The position numbers and the translations under genes were made by a program. From IMG/VR virus record IMGVR_UViG_3300044974_000595, positions 1 through 38,701 of that record: a stretch of 38,701 nucleotides of DNA; one strand, given 5' to 3'. This stretch comes from a virus. Of the stretch, positions 28,761 to 38,541 are shown piece after piece. The first letter of the stretch is position 1; the number at the start of each line of letters is the position of its first letter. Below the pieces are notes generated by a model, which saw only the letters and a list, made by a program, of their open reading frames with translations, was not told the DNA's origin and searched no databases.

Positions 28761-31700
28761 GTGGCTGATTATACAATTAGAATCGAGAGTGAATCCAGCG
28801 CAACGCATAAGGATATTGATAGTATAGATAGAAAGTTAAAAAATTTACAAACCCCGATTAAAGTTAATATTCAGTTTCCGAGTTTAAGCGAAACAGTCAA
28901 GGGTATCCAAGATGTAGGTAAAGCTCTACAAATAACCTACGGCATCGCCAGGAACGTAGTTCCGGCTCTGATGGATATTGAATCCATTGGGATATCTCTA
29001 GGGAACACTTTTAGAACAACCGCAAAAGCCGCGCTTTTGCTCAGCCAGGCTACTCCAGGCAAAACCTTAGCAGTTAGTCTCCAAGGAGCATTATTAGCAT
29101 CTGACACTCTTATTAGTAGTCTAGCCCGCCTAGGCTTTACTATATTCGGTATTACTCAAAGTGTCAACATATTAAAATCCGCTTACGGCGGGATGTTCGC
29201 GGAAACCATAGGTAGAGAAGTCAGATTACAGCAAGTAATGCTGCAAACTCAGACTACCATAGCTGCCACAAATAAGGTTCTTCGGAATGGGGTTGAGCTA
29301 ACTAATCCGTTAGACAGCGTGCTTGCGCTCAAAGGGCCTATTCAAAAAGCTATTGAAGATATTCGTAGAGAATCACTAAACATAGCAGGGACCACCTCTG
29401 AAGCAATTATTCAAGTATTCGGCACAGTATCTAGCCAGATTGGCCAGGTGGGCGGTTCAATCGAAGATGCTAAAAAACTCGCCCTTAGCTTTAGCGCAGC
29501 TCTAGGGACTATTGGCATGAGTGATCCTGGACTAGCAGTCCAAGAAGTCGGCTCGATGCTCCGTGGGGACATTGACAACAACTCAATCCTAGCCCGTTCC
29601 CTAGGAATTACAAACAAAGACATCCAAAAAGCGAAGCAGACAGGAGATTTAGTAGAGTTTATTACAAAGAAACTAGCGGCGTTCACCGCCGGCCAAAAGA
29701 TTCAAGCGCAGGGCTTTGCTGGGATCACCTCCAACATCCAAGAAATCCAGCAGGAAATGGGCCGCGCACTCGGGGCACCCATGTTGCAGCCCTTGCTCGA
29801 TGGCCTGGGGGAGGTCTACCGGCGCATGTCTCTGGTCGTCAAACCGACTATGCAGATCGCAGATGGTCTGGGCCGAGCTGGGGCCGCCCTTGGTCAAGGG
29901 CTGGTCGGGGGAGCAATGGCCGCCCCGAGCCTGCAGAAATTCGATGACAACTCGCAAAAGAGGGTATTCGATGATGTTAATAAAGCTACAACGGATTTGT
30001 TTCTGCGAGTTCAACAAGAGATTGAGAAACTACGGCCTACTATTGCCAAGTTTACAGATGAGATGATTAAGGCGTTTGTAATGGTTGGTTCAGGACTGAA
30101 AGAACTGTTTGAAGGATTCGCAAGCTTTAGATTCGAGCAATTAAAAATTCTTGTAAACTCGTTCACTAACTTGGCTACTGTACTTAACGCCACAGTAATT
30201 CCTGCAGTTTCTACGCTGCTAACTCTTTATGGGAAGCTAATAGAACAGCCCTTATTTCAGTATCTTAGTCAGCTAACCGCACAGTTCGCGGTACTGGAAA
30301 AGATAGGTGTAAATGGTATGATTAGAATTGGGATGACTGTCCCATCAGTAATCCAGAGTCTTGTAGCCTTTAAGCGAGGGTTTGACAGTGTTATAGCAGC
30401 CATAGGGGCAGGTCTAGCAAAAGTTGGCACTTGGGTCAGTTCAGCTATAGCAGCTATAGCCCAAGGACTTGGATTTACGCTTACTAAAATACTAGAGTTA
30501 GGGACTTTAGTAATAGCCACTGCGATCAGGATAGGAGCTTTAGTATCTCAAACTATAAGCACAGTGTTGATTAGCATATCCTCGTTTTTTGCAAGGATAT
30601 TCCCACAATTTGCTAAACTGCAGATAATTATTCTTGAAGTAGCTGCTACTTTTAGAAATATAGGACGAGGGGCAAACCAAGCAGCTACTGATGTAGAAAT
30701 AGAATCTATTAGAATGGCTATTGCTTTAGAGAAACTTAAATTCAGTGCTGTTGATGTTGGGAACGCGGCAAAGAAAGGAGCAGAGAACGTCGGTAATGGT
30801 ATAAAAACTCTAGGCAGTTCAATAGGCGGTTTTATAGGAACTCAACTACTAGGCTTTTTCAAGTTTTTAGCTATAATGACACTTGTTCAAGTAGCGGTTA
30901 CCATTGCAGTAGACCTTTTTGGGCGCTTCCAGCGGCGAAATGACGAAATTGCATCTCAGACAAAAACAGAACTCGCGCTTAAGCGCTTAGCTACTGTCTA
31001 TAAAGATGTTGGAGATAGTAGTTCATACGCAGCTAAAAAAGCAAAAGAGCTGGATGAGGCTACGGTAAATGGCAGATGGGATGAATTAACAAAGAAAATC
31101 CAAGAAACTAGCAAAGCCATAAATGATCTTAACTATGACATAGCCACTAGAGGTGTTAACTCCTGGCAAGAGTTAGGCATGGCTATTCTAAACTCTTTTA
31201 CTCCTAATGCAGACTGGACAACGATGCAGGCGGAGAAAATGAAAGAGCTTGTAGAAGAGAAAGGCAAGCTAGAAGCAGAGCAGACTCGTATCGCTAATCA
31301 AAAAGATTTAGAACAGCAAGAGTCTAACATCCAAATCCTTAGCCAAAAGAAAATTGATATTAGTAAACAATTACGCGACCTTGAACGCGCACACGAGAAT
31401 AATATGTTCCAACTGCGTCAACAGGCGTTACAAAAGACTGCAAATATTATCAGCTTAGAGGGTGACATTAGAATTAAAGCTGCGGAGCGGCTTAACACCA
31501 AACTCTTAGAAGGCCAAGAAGGGGTGCGCCGCAGTGTAACTCAAGGTATTAACGAATATCTTGCAACTAAGATGAGGGGAGAGAAAACGATTGAAGATAA
31601 TCGCCGGCAGATGCAGATCGAAATCAATAGCATGGAGAAATCTATAGCTGATTATCGTTATGAGACGGAGAAGAACATCGCAGCTTTACGTCTAAAAATC

Positions 31701-34241
31701 GGAGATTACGAGAAGCAAGTCTCAGATTACAGAGTGAAGCAGGCTGCGTTGGAGCAGAAAGCCAGAGAAACCGGAAATTCTACAGGTGGTGGGGCTAGTC
31801 CAATGACCGCCCCAGGTGTCAGTTCTGGCTTCCGCGTTGGATCTTCCGGTAATTCTTCTGGACCCCATCTTGATATACGCGGACCTAACAAGCAGAAAGT
31901 AATTGAGGAAGCACTAGCCATAGTCTTATCCCTGCAAAAGTCAGGGGTAGAGTACATGGAACTACCGAATCTTGCTAAACTAGAGCCCGGTAATAAAAAC
32001 ATACTAAATCTTACTGATCAACGGGAACTAAGGAGGCGGTTAGCCGTTGAACAAGGTGCTCACGATTCAACAAGAAATCGTAGACCCGGACAAAGTCGTA
32101 ATGCTATTGACATATCGTTACCAGCAGGGACATTGATCCCAATGCCTGCTAGTGCCCCGAGGTGGACAGATGGAGGTGGGGGTTATGTCGCTCAATCCCT
32201 TACTACTGGGAATCAATTCTTACATGGATTAGCCAGTTCTACAGCCACAGGGACAAGCATGGGGCCAACCATGGTCAGTGGGAGGGCTCCTGGCGAAAAA
32301 AGTACCCTCAATGGCAAGCCCGTCACTTGGAACGGCCAGGCGTGGGTAGGGACTGATGGGAAAGTCAGAGACACTCCCTCGGCAAAGCAAAACCTTGCAC
32401 CCCCTACCGCCCCGGTAATACCAGATTTAGCTAAAATACAGAATACTCAAGCTTCCGAGCAGGAGAAGATCACTAGAAGCTTGGAAGCTCAAATGGGTAA
32501 AATAGAAGACCTTAAAGCACAGTTAATCAAAGCTGAAACAAAAGATGCGTTTGAGGCAATCCTAAAAAATGCACTGCCTATACAAAGCACTGAACAGTAC
32601 ACAATAGAACTCAATAATGCTAAGATTGCACTAGAAAATATTAAAAAAGCTGCTAGTCAAGTCTATAACCCTAAAGAGCTAGACTTAACTATTGATAATG
32701 CTCAGAAACTAGTAGCTCTGGAAAAAGTCAGAAAAGACACACTTTTATCTATAAACGAAAAACGTACTGCAGAAGGAGGTGTGTTAACTGAAACACAAAA
32801 AGCTGAACTTATTAAAAAGACAAATACTTATTACGCGGAGCAAGAAAAAATACTAAGAACTAACTTAAAGACACGTCAAGAAATTCTTGCTGTTACGTCT
32901 GAAACTACTCGCATAGAAAAAGTGCAAGCTGATGTGCGCGATATTGGGTATAACATAGAAAAAGCAAAGATCTCTATAGCTGGCCGTCTCAGAGGGCTTC
33001 GTATAAACCCAGACGATCTTCAAGGGCAACGGCTTAATAGCGCAGAAGAATCCATAGCCACCTATCGCTTGGACTATAAGAAAAATAATCCAGGTATGTC
33101 TGATAGTCAAGTAGAGAAAGAGATTGCAGCTTTTGCTGCAGCTACCCGCGCCGCTGCATTAGAACTGGCTATTCTTGATAAAGCCCTGAAAAAACAAAAT
33201 GAGGCTTGGGCTAAAGGTACTGAGCTAGCCAAAGAATTTAGCGGAGGGTTCCGTAGTGTATTCAAATCTATTATATCTGGAGGTGATATAAAAGAAGCTA
33301 CCAGCTCCTTTAGTCAATCTCTGACTGAGCGTGTCATGGAGCAGTTTATGGATATGTCCTTAAAGCCGATGGAAGACAATATGACCAAAATGTTTGCTAA
33401 GTTCTTTGGTGCTGATGTTTCCAACCCTACAGTAGACAACACTATAGCTACCCGTGAGAATACCGCAGCACTTTTGGCGATTGCAGCAAATCCTACAAAC
33501 AACATTGTCCCCGGACCAAACTCCACCTTCGGTGGCCTAGACCCTAAAGGCTTCTCCCCCGAGGCCGGCTATTTCGACGCCTTCGCCCCCACGAGCGCAG
33601 GCTCTACAATCACAACCCTCAATACGGATCTAACCGGCCTGGGCGACACTATCAAAGACTTCGCCCCCGCTACCACCCAAGCAGCAACTGGTCTGCAGAC
33701 CGTACTCGGGGGGATGGTTACTCTCGCGACCGGTGCGGCTACTATCTTCGGTGGCCTTTCCCAGATCGGCAAAGGTGGCACCCAGAATGTCCTCGCGGGC
33801 CTGGGTGGTGTTTTTGGCGGGTTCGGGGGGCTGCTCGGTGGCGGCGGGCTGGGCATCTTCGGCAAGACCTTCGGAGGCTTCCGCGCTTCTGGCGGCCCCG
33901 TCCTCCCCTCCAGTTCCTACATCGTCGGTGAACGGGGCCCTGAACTATTCAGCCCCTCGGGCCCCGGCTCGATCCTGCCTGCCGACGCCACCGCTGGGAT
34001 GTTCAGCAACACCCGTGCGGCCCTGACCCCACTGGCTCCCCCCGCTCCCCCGAGGCCGATGTCCCTGCCCGGAGGTGCCATAGACATCCGCTACGAACCG
34101 CAGCCAATCAATGGTGTCGAGTATGTCACCGTGAAGGAGTTCCGGCAGGGCGTGCAAGAAGCCGCCAACCAGGGGCGCGACCTTGCCTATAGTGGTATGC
34201 AGCTCGACCCCAATGTCCGCAGAGCCCTAGGTCTAACCTAA
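28761..34241 (+). CDS. Tape measure protein with possible embedded M23-like peptidase domain
   Basis: 1826 residues from a GTG. The length, long helices (SQKKIDISKQLRDLERAHENN), several hydrophobic segments (ISSFFARIFPQFAKLQIIILEV; FLAIMTLVQVAVTIAVDLF) and the C-terminal ASGG...SYIVGERGPELFSPSG are typical of a siphophage tape measure. Residues ~1015-1160 differ: GPHLDIRG (H1036, D1038), NAIDISLPAGTLIP (D1117) and FLHGLAS (H1155) recall an M23 metallopeptidase fold (H...D, GxxI, LHxL), which would help cross the cell wall; not every ligand is certain. The last ~250 residues are GC-rich with three motif copies (33557, 33715, 34048). Confidence 0.85.
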   Translation: MADYTIRIESESSATHKDIDSIDRKLKNLQTPIKVNIQFPSLSETVKGIQDVGKALQITYGIARNVVPALMDIESIGISLGNTFRTTAKAALLLSQATPGKTLAVSLQGALLASDTLISSLARLGFTIFGITQSVNILKSAYGGMFAETIGREVRLQQVMLQTQTTIAATNKVLRNGVELTNPLDSVLALKGPIQKAIEDIRRESLNIAGTTSEAIIQVFGTVSSQIGQVGGSIEDAKKLALSFSAALGTIGMSDPGLAVQEVGSMLRGDIDNNSILARSLGITNKDIQKAKQTGDLVEFITKKLAAFTAGQKIQAQGFAGITSNIQEIQQEMGRALGAPMLQPLLDGLGEVYRRMSLVVKPTMQIADGLGRAGAALGQGLVGGAMAAPSLQKFDDNSQKRVFDDVNKATTDLFLRVQQEIEKLRPTIAKFTDEMIKAFVMVGSGLKELFEGFASFRFEQLKILVNSFTNLATVLNATVIPAVSTLLTLYGKLIEQPLFQYLSQLTAQFAVLEKIGVNGMIRIGMTVPSVIQSLVAFKRGFDSVIAAIGAGLAKVGTWVSSAIAAIAQGLGFTLTKILELGTLVIATAIRIGALVSQTISTVLISISSFFARIFPQFAKLQIIILEVAATFRNIGRGANQAATDVEIESIRMAIALEKLKFSAVDVGNAAKKGAENVGNGIKTLGSSIGGFIGTQLLGFFKFLAIMTLVQVAVTIAVDLFGRFQRRNDEIASQTKTELALKRLATVYKDVGDSSSYAAKKAKELDEATVNGRWDELTKKIQETSKAINDLNYDIATRGVNSWQELGMAILNSFTPNADWTTMQAEKMKELVEEKGKLEAEQTRIANQKDLEQQESNIQILSQKKIDISKQLRDLERAHENNMFQLRQQALQKTANIISLEGDIRIKAAERLNTKLLEGQEGVRRSVTQGINEYLATKMRGEKTIEDNRRQMQIEINSMEKSIADYRYETEKNIAALRLKIGDYEKQVSDYRVKQAALEQKARETGNSTGGGASPMTAPGVSSGFRVGSSGNSSGPHLDIRGPNKQKVIEEALAIVLSLQKSGVEYMELPNLAKLEPGNKNILNLTDQRELRRRLAVEQGAHDSTRNRRPGQSRNAIDISLPAGTLIPMPASAPRWTDGGGGYVAQSLTTGNQFLHGLASSTATGTSMGPTMVSGRAPGEKSTLNGKPVTWNGQAWVGTDGKVRDTPSAKQNLAPPTAPVIPDLAKIQNTQASEQEKITRSLEAQMGKIEDLKAQLIKAETKDAFEAILKNALPIQSTEQYTIELNNAKIALENIKKAASQVYNPKELDLTIDNAQKLVALEKVRKDTLLSINEKRTAEGGVLTETQKAELIKKTNTYYAEQEKILRTNLKTRQEILAVTSETTRIEKVQADVRDIGYNIEKAKISIAGRLRGLRINPDDLQGQRLNSAEESIATYRLDYKKNNPGMSDSQVEKEIAAFAAATRAAALELAILDKALKKQNEAWAKGTELAKEFSGGFRSVFKSIISGGDIKEATSSFSQSLTERVMEQFMDMSLKPMEDNMTKMFAKFFGADVSNPTVDNTIATRENTAALLAIAANPTNNIVPGPNSTFGGLDPKGFSPEAGYFDAFAPTSAGSTITTLNTDLTGLGDTIKDFAPATTQAATGLQTVLGGMVTLATGAATIFGGLSQIGKGGTQNVLAGLGGVFGGFGGLLGGGGLGIFGKTFGGFRASGGPVLPSSSYIVGERGPELFSPSGPGSILPADATAGMFSNTRAALTPLAPPAPPRPMSLPGGAIDIRYEPQPINGVEYVTVKEFRQGVQEAANQGRDLAYSGMQLDPNVRRALGLT

Positions 34242-34726
34242 TGCGTAGATCCAGTTTTGCTGAATACATACGCTTCGTGGATAAAGCTGGCAACTATATC
34301 CCGGCTAGAGCATTTCAAAATTATTTTATCAACAAAGCCAGACTGTATGAAGGTACTTACTACACATTCGCCCCCTTTGGGGTTTCAGGATCATCATCCA
34401 AACGAGGTGGTGCCACATCATCCGGCGGATTAGTTACTGTACCTAACGAGCTAACAGTATCTTTATTTACCGAAGCCATCCTATCTGGTTGGTTAGTAGA
34501 AATACAAACTGTAATAATCACTACCGCCGAAGGTGTAGAGCCCACCGAAGGCACCACAGCATTAACACAGATATGGGCTTGTAGCGGAGGTCCCCAGAAT
34601 GATCAAAAGTGTTCAATAAATCTCCGTAACCCCTTTGATGCTGTTGTACAACAAGTACCTAAAGGTGTTCTATCGTCCTACCGCGTGGGTAATCTACCCC
34701 CAACTGGTAATATTTTGTCGTCCTAA
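34241..34726 (+). CDS. Minor tail / distal tail-like protein (DUF1833-like)
   Basis: 161 residues, sharing one base with the tape measure stop. It is beta-rich with FVDKAGNYIPARAFQNYF at the start and NELTVSLFTEAILSGWLVEIQTVIITT in the middle, then a C-terminal NLRNPFDAVVQQVPKGVLSSYRVGNLP. Size, order and pattern suggest a DUF1833-like or distal tail protein at the tail tip. Moderately sure of the structural role, unsure of the family. Confidence 0.55.
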   Translation: MRRSSFAEYIRFVDKAGNYIPARAFQNYFINKARLYEGTYYTFAPFGVSGSSSKRGGATSSGGLVTVPNELTVSLFTEAILSGWLVEIQTVIITTAEGVEPTEGTTALTQIWACSGGPQNDQKCSINLRNPFDAVVQQVPKGVLSSYRVGNLPPTGNILSS

Positions 34727-34747
34727 GCTAGAGCCTTAGACTGATTC

Positions 34748-35143
34748 ATGACTTCTCCGAGTTACACCGGCTGGCACCCCTGGCTAGGACTACCTCACCG
34801 CATTGGTGCCGACCCCCGCAACGGTGAAGCCTGTTGCTGCCTGAGGATGGCCCAGATCATCATGGAGGAGATCGGGAGGGATCCCCCCGAGATCGACCCC
34901 CGATGGGAGAATTTGGCCCGAGAACGCCGCTGGACTGATCTATACGAAGAGTTCCAGCTCATTGCGATTAAAGCCGCTGTAGATGAAGAGCTATGGTCTC
35001 TAGTCCCATTACTAACTCCAGTGTCTTTCGGCATTGGGGTTGTAGTTCCTGATAAGTTATTGCTAGCCGTACATCACCGCCAAGGGCTCACGACAGTACC
35101 TCTACTACAGTTAAAAAGTCCGCTTTACTATAATTTGCGGTAA
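34748..35143 (+). CDS. Tail tip assembly protein, NlpC/P60-like and possibly inactive
   Basis: 131 residues between the distal tail-like protein and the tail hub, the position of lambda K-like proteins. The layout GLPHRIGADPRNGEACCCLRMAQIIMEEIG, then VSFGIGVVVPDKLLLAVHHRQGLTTVPLLQL and a final YYNLR, resembles an NlpC/P60-derived tail protein; a Cys lies where the catalytic one should be and a His pair (VHH) follows. Whether it is catalytic cannot be judged. A CCCCGAG motif lies at 34885. Confidence 0.55.
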   Translation: MTSPSYTGWHPWLGLPHRIGADPRNGEACCCLRMAQIIMEEIGRDPPEIDPRWENLARERRWTDLYEEFQLIAIKAAVDEELWSLVPLLTPVSFGIGVVVPDKLLLAVHHRQGLTTVPLLQLKSPLYYNLR

Positions 35144-38100
35144 TGGGGTACAAACCTTTACCTAGCGACGAGTACCTAGCAGAAATGCTGGGACTTACTC
35201 CAGCTCAAATGGAATGGTTTCAGCAAGAAATTGATAGCAAAGTTAAAATAGACCCTGGTGTACCGCAAGCAGGTCTTGAGACTTTAGCAATAGTATCTGC
35301 TGGACTGAGCATAGGATTTAACATAGCTGCAAGCTTTTTTAAGCCAAAACAAGGTGGAGGTAAAAATGGGGGCATTAAAACACAATCGCCAGATCCTGTA
35401 AACATCACAAGAAACCAGAAATTTGCCCCTAGAAGAGGTTTCGATAGCGTACAACAGCCAGCAATTCTTGGTACTACTACCCCAGTAATATACGCCAATC
35501 AGCTTTATATGCTGGCGCAGGCTTCACCCCCGAGGCCGGAAGGTCGCTATGGAGGAGTGAGGGTCAACATGCAATTACTCTGGAGCCAGATGCTCAGCTC
35601 CAGTGGCAGCCAGATATTAAAAGCTATTTTCATGCTCGGGGAAGGCAGGATTTGCTGTATAGATCCAAAGAGTTTCGCCGTAGGGGATAACACTTTAGGC
35701 ACTTATGATTTAGACACCGCAGCCGCCCAAGCTGCAGGGAGGCTAACGCTATACTACGCTGGTAATGGAGGTAGATTAAGAAGCACTGATTATTTAGCTG
35801 GTAGATCCCCAAGCACTGATATAGGTAACGCCGAAAATACTGGAGGAGCCGATGTATTTTCAATTAGATCTGAAGGGAACGCATGGAGGCAAGATTCTTG
35901 CTTTACGGCCAAGCCATCTACTCAAACCACATTTGGAGTCTACAACATAATACCTAACAACTTAGGGTTGAGAATAAATCCTCGTATTCGTCCAACAATA
36001 AATCTATGGACTAAAAATAGAGAAAGTAAGAAAAAATATGAGGTTCGTGTAAATGACGATGCCGTAGCACTAGCTGATATGTGGAAATCTAGATACTGGT
36101 GGTCAGGGCGCAGTGGGATTATATCTACAAGCACTGGCAGCTCCGTGCTAAACGTTGGAGATACATTTGTGTATATGTTGTCGAAAACATCTGCAGCGAC
36201 TACACAGATAAAATTTGAGGCTTCTAACACAAATAATCCATCTGAGGCCGAACCTGGAATTGCAAAATGCGCAGATATAGCTAATACAATAGCATCGCGT
36301 CAAATGAGTGCTGCTAATGCGCTATCCATAGGTGAGCTATATAAGGTAGGTTCTTGTCTAGCTGTTGTTACGGAAATATCACCATCAGACAAAGTGTTTA
36401 GTAGCGAAGTGGACAACTACCCGGTTAGAGGGGGGCAATCTGTATACTACACCTTTACAGTAGTCCGTAGCGGAATTATTACTATTATACCTTTGTCTAG
36501 AGTAGACAATGATGATACTGACAAAATAATATATCCTCCACAGTGGGCAAAAGCCACAAATACTAGACAGCAGAACCTAGCTAGTTATCCCAACGGCACT
36601 GACTATGATACCGCTACGAGCACTGCACAGATATTCCGCTGCGCTATAGCAAACATTCAGCTAAACCAGAGAGTAAAATGCTTTGAAATAGGAATAAAAT
36701 CTGCAGTAGGCATTAGAGCTTCAGGTCTTTGTAATTTCAAAGATGCTAAAAGATTGGATGAGGTCAACTATATAGCCGGCTACAAATACCATGAAACTCT
36801 GCATGATCCAGACAAAGACATAGATACTCAAAACTTCCAATCAGGTCAGTTAAATGACACCGCAGAGAGATACTCATTTTGGAGGATGAGTATAGTCACT
36901 GAAGATGGTACTCGTGTTGTGCTGCCGGCGTCTATTGGTATTCGTAGTCAAAGCCAGCAAGCAATATATAATTACATACGTGTAGAGCAGCCAGTAGCAG
37001 CTACACCACAAATTGAGCTTGAGCCACTGACCGGCTGGGAAATACGCAATGGGCTGGCTGTAGCCCCCTTTATTGTATTAGACGGTAACATATCTTCATC
37101 TAATACTCTTAACTTAGGAGGTTATTTAATAACATGGTCTGGAACAGTAGTAGAAAATACATCCGATACATTTAGACTTCATTCTTGGGAACCTAACGAA
37201 GATTTAGGGTATAAGTGGACAGACACTGCAGGTAGAGACTCTATGCTTGATTGTTGGGGTAAGGTAGCTGAAGCTTTTGTGTACGAAGAGGTGCAGACTA
37301 CCGCTGCTCAGGGTCCAGAACATGAAATAACCTATGTTAACGTCATAACCGCCAATGAAACAACACCTAAATATGACTTTTTAGCCATAGTCGGTGGTGT
37401 ATTCCGTGCAGCGACTGAATGGAGCCAGTTTGCCCAATTCTCGGTTAGGGTTACCGGGGGACGTATGGTAAGGCGAGTTTTACATAGCAATAGTCCAGGT
37501 CCCAGTAATTTGCTACCAGACATAGGTTATGACCTATGTCGTAGCTCACGTTTAGGACTTGGTCAATCTGTAAGCGATAAACAGCTAGATCTAGAATCAT
37601 TTTACAATACAGGCTTATGGCTAAAGAAGAGGCGATACTTTTTTGATGGTGTACTAACAGAAAAAGTTAATATACGCCAATGGCTAGCTGACATTGGCGG
37701 GACTATGTTAGTAGATATTACAGAGAAAAACGGTAGGTTAGCGATGGAGCCGGCGGTGGTCTTCCCCGAGGACGGGACCGGAAAACCTCCAATATCCGGG
37801 CTTTACACTGCAGGCAACATATTACCCAACTCGTTTTCGCTAACATTTATACCAGAAGAAGATAGACAACCTATCCAAGCATCAGGTAAATGGCGAGAAG
37901 AGCGTTCGCGGGCGTCATACACGAGAAATGGTGTATTTCCAGTTGAGCGAGAGGTACGATTGCGGGAGGCCGACCGGCCAGAATCTGACCCCATAGAGGT
38001 TTTCGATCTATCCGAATATTGTACCAATTTTGAACAATGTGTCGATGCGCTTTGCTATATTGTACGGCTTCGCCGGCTGATCACCCATTCTGTGCAGTTC

Positions 38101-38538
38101 AGTACCCGTCCTTCAGGGATACTTGGAGGCTTATACCCAGGAGCTTATATTCGTGTAGCTCTTGATTATACATATTATGATGCGTTCGCTAATGGTATTG
38201 TTTTGAATGATGGTACTCTTGTCACTACTCGTCCAGACCTTCTACCTGCAGGTAACCACACAGTTACATACTGGGATGGATTAAGCTCAGCCTTGTCGGA
38301 AGGAACTATTACCGTAGGGACTTACGGTAAAGCGAGCCCTGCTGGAATTATTTTTATGAAGAAAACAATCACCTCTCAAGTGCGTACTTACAAAGTCGAT
38401 GAGGTATCTATAAATAGCAATAGAGATATTGATGTCAAAGCTACACATCATCCTACTGATAATGATGGATACTCTTTAATAACCAAAAACTGGACCACTT
38501 ATGTAACTGACACTAATTGGATCATACAAAGAGGTTAG
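35143..38538 (+). CDS. Tail tip / central hub protein (J-like, host-contact candidate)
   Basis: 1131 residues; the ATG shares its first base with the previous stop. Near the N-terminus is a hydrophobic segment (LETLAIVSAGLSIGFNIAASFF), then TRNQKFAPRRGFDSVQQPAILGTTTPVIYANQLYML, usual in large tail-tip proteins of siphophages. Most of the rest is beta-rich, without fibre repeats; the C-terminal ~300 residues include VNIRQWLADIGGTMLVDITEKNGRL, a hub-like motif. It probably forms the tail tip and contacts the host surface. Codon use is AT-rich except around two motif copies (35528, 37764). Confidence 0.7.
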   Translation: MGYKPLPSDEYLAEMLGLTPAQMEWFQQEIDSKVKIDPGVPQAGLETLAIVSAGLSIGFNIAASFFKPKQGGGKNGGIKTQSPDPVNITRNQKFAPRRGFDSVQQPAILGTTTPVIYANQLYMLAQASPPRPEGRYGGVRVNMQLLWSQMLSSSGSQILKAIFMLGEGRICCIDPKSFAVGDNTLGTYDLDTAAAQAAGRLTLYYAGNGGRLRSTDYLAGRSPSTDIGNAENTGGADVFSIRSEGNAWRQDSCFTAKPSTQTTFGVYNIIPNNLGLRINPRIRPTINLWTKNRESKKKYEVRVNDDAVALADMWKSRYWWSGRSGIISTSTGSSVLNVGDTFVYMLSKTSAATTQIKFEASNTNNPSEAEPGIAKCADIANTIASRQMSAANALSIGELYKVGSCLAVVTEISPSDKVFSSEVDNYPVRGGQSVYYTFTVVRSGIITIIPLSRVDNDDTDKIIYPPQWAKATNTRQQNLASYPNGTDYDTATSTAQIFRCAIANIQLNQRVKCFEIGIKSAVGIRASGLCNFKDAKRLDEVNYIAGYKYHETLHDPDKDIDTQNFQSGQLNDTAERYSFWRMSIVTEDGTRVVLPASIGIRSQSQQAIYNYIRVEQPVAATPQIELEPLTGWEIRNGLAVAPFIVLDGNISSSNTLNLGGYLITWSGTVVENTSDTFRLHSWEPNEDLGYKWTDTAGRDSMLDCWGKVAEAFVYEEVQTTAAQGPEHEITYVNVITANETTPKYDFLAIVGGVFRAATEWSQFAQFSVRVTGGRMVRRVLHSNSPGPSNLLPDIGYDLCRSSRLGLGQSVSDKQLDLESFYNTGLWLKKRRYFFDGVLTEKVNIRQWLADIGGTMLVDITEKNGRLAMEPAVVFPEDGTGKPPISGLYTAGNILPNSFSLTFIPEEDRQPIQASGKWREERSRASYTRNGVFPVEREVRLREADRPESDPIEVFDLSEYCTNFEQCVDALCYIVRLRRLITHSVQFSTRPSGILGGLYPGAYIRVALDYTYYDAFANGIVLNDGTLVTTRPDLLPAGNHTVTYWDGLSSALSEGTITVGTYGKASPAGIIFMKKTITSQVRTYKVDEVSINSNRDIDVKATHHPTDNDGYSLITKNWTTYVTDTNWIIQRG

Positions 38539-38541
38539 ATA

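Larger units (their letters stand above)
2876..37770. repeat. Interspersed 11-base DNA motif CCCCGAGNNCG (about 42 core copies)
   Basis: The 7-base core CCCCGAG (or CTCGGGG) occurs about 42 times by my manual count, about 31 on the plus strand and 11 on the minus strand. Most are preceded by extra C and followed by NNCG. Plus-strand examples: 2876, 3655, 4437, 5699, 7398, 8911, 9286, 10694, 11061, 12588, 13650, 14455, 16242, 17445, 19015, 19558, 21562, 25772, 27542, 28702, 29933, 33557, 34048, 34885, 35528, 37764. Minus-strand examples: 9697, 10125, 11296, 17795, 29769, 33715, 35635. It occurs in all reading frames and between genes, so selection is on DNA. Gaps: 1-2875 and 22090-25336. Confidence 0.85.
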
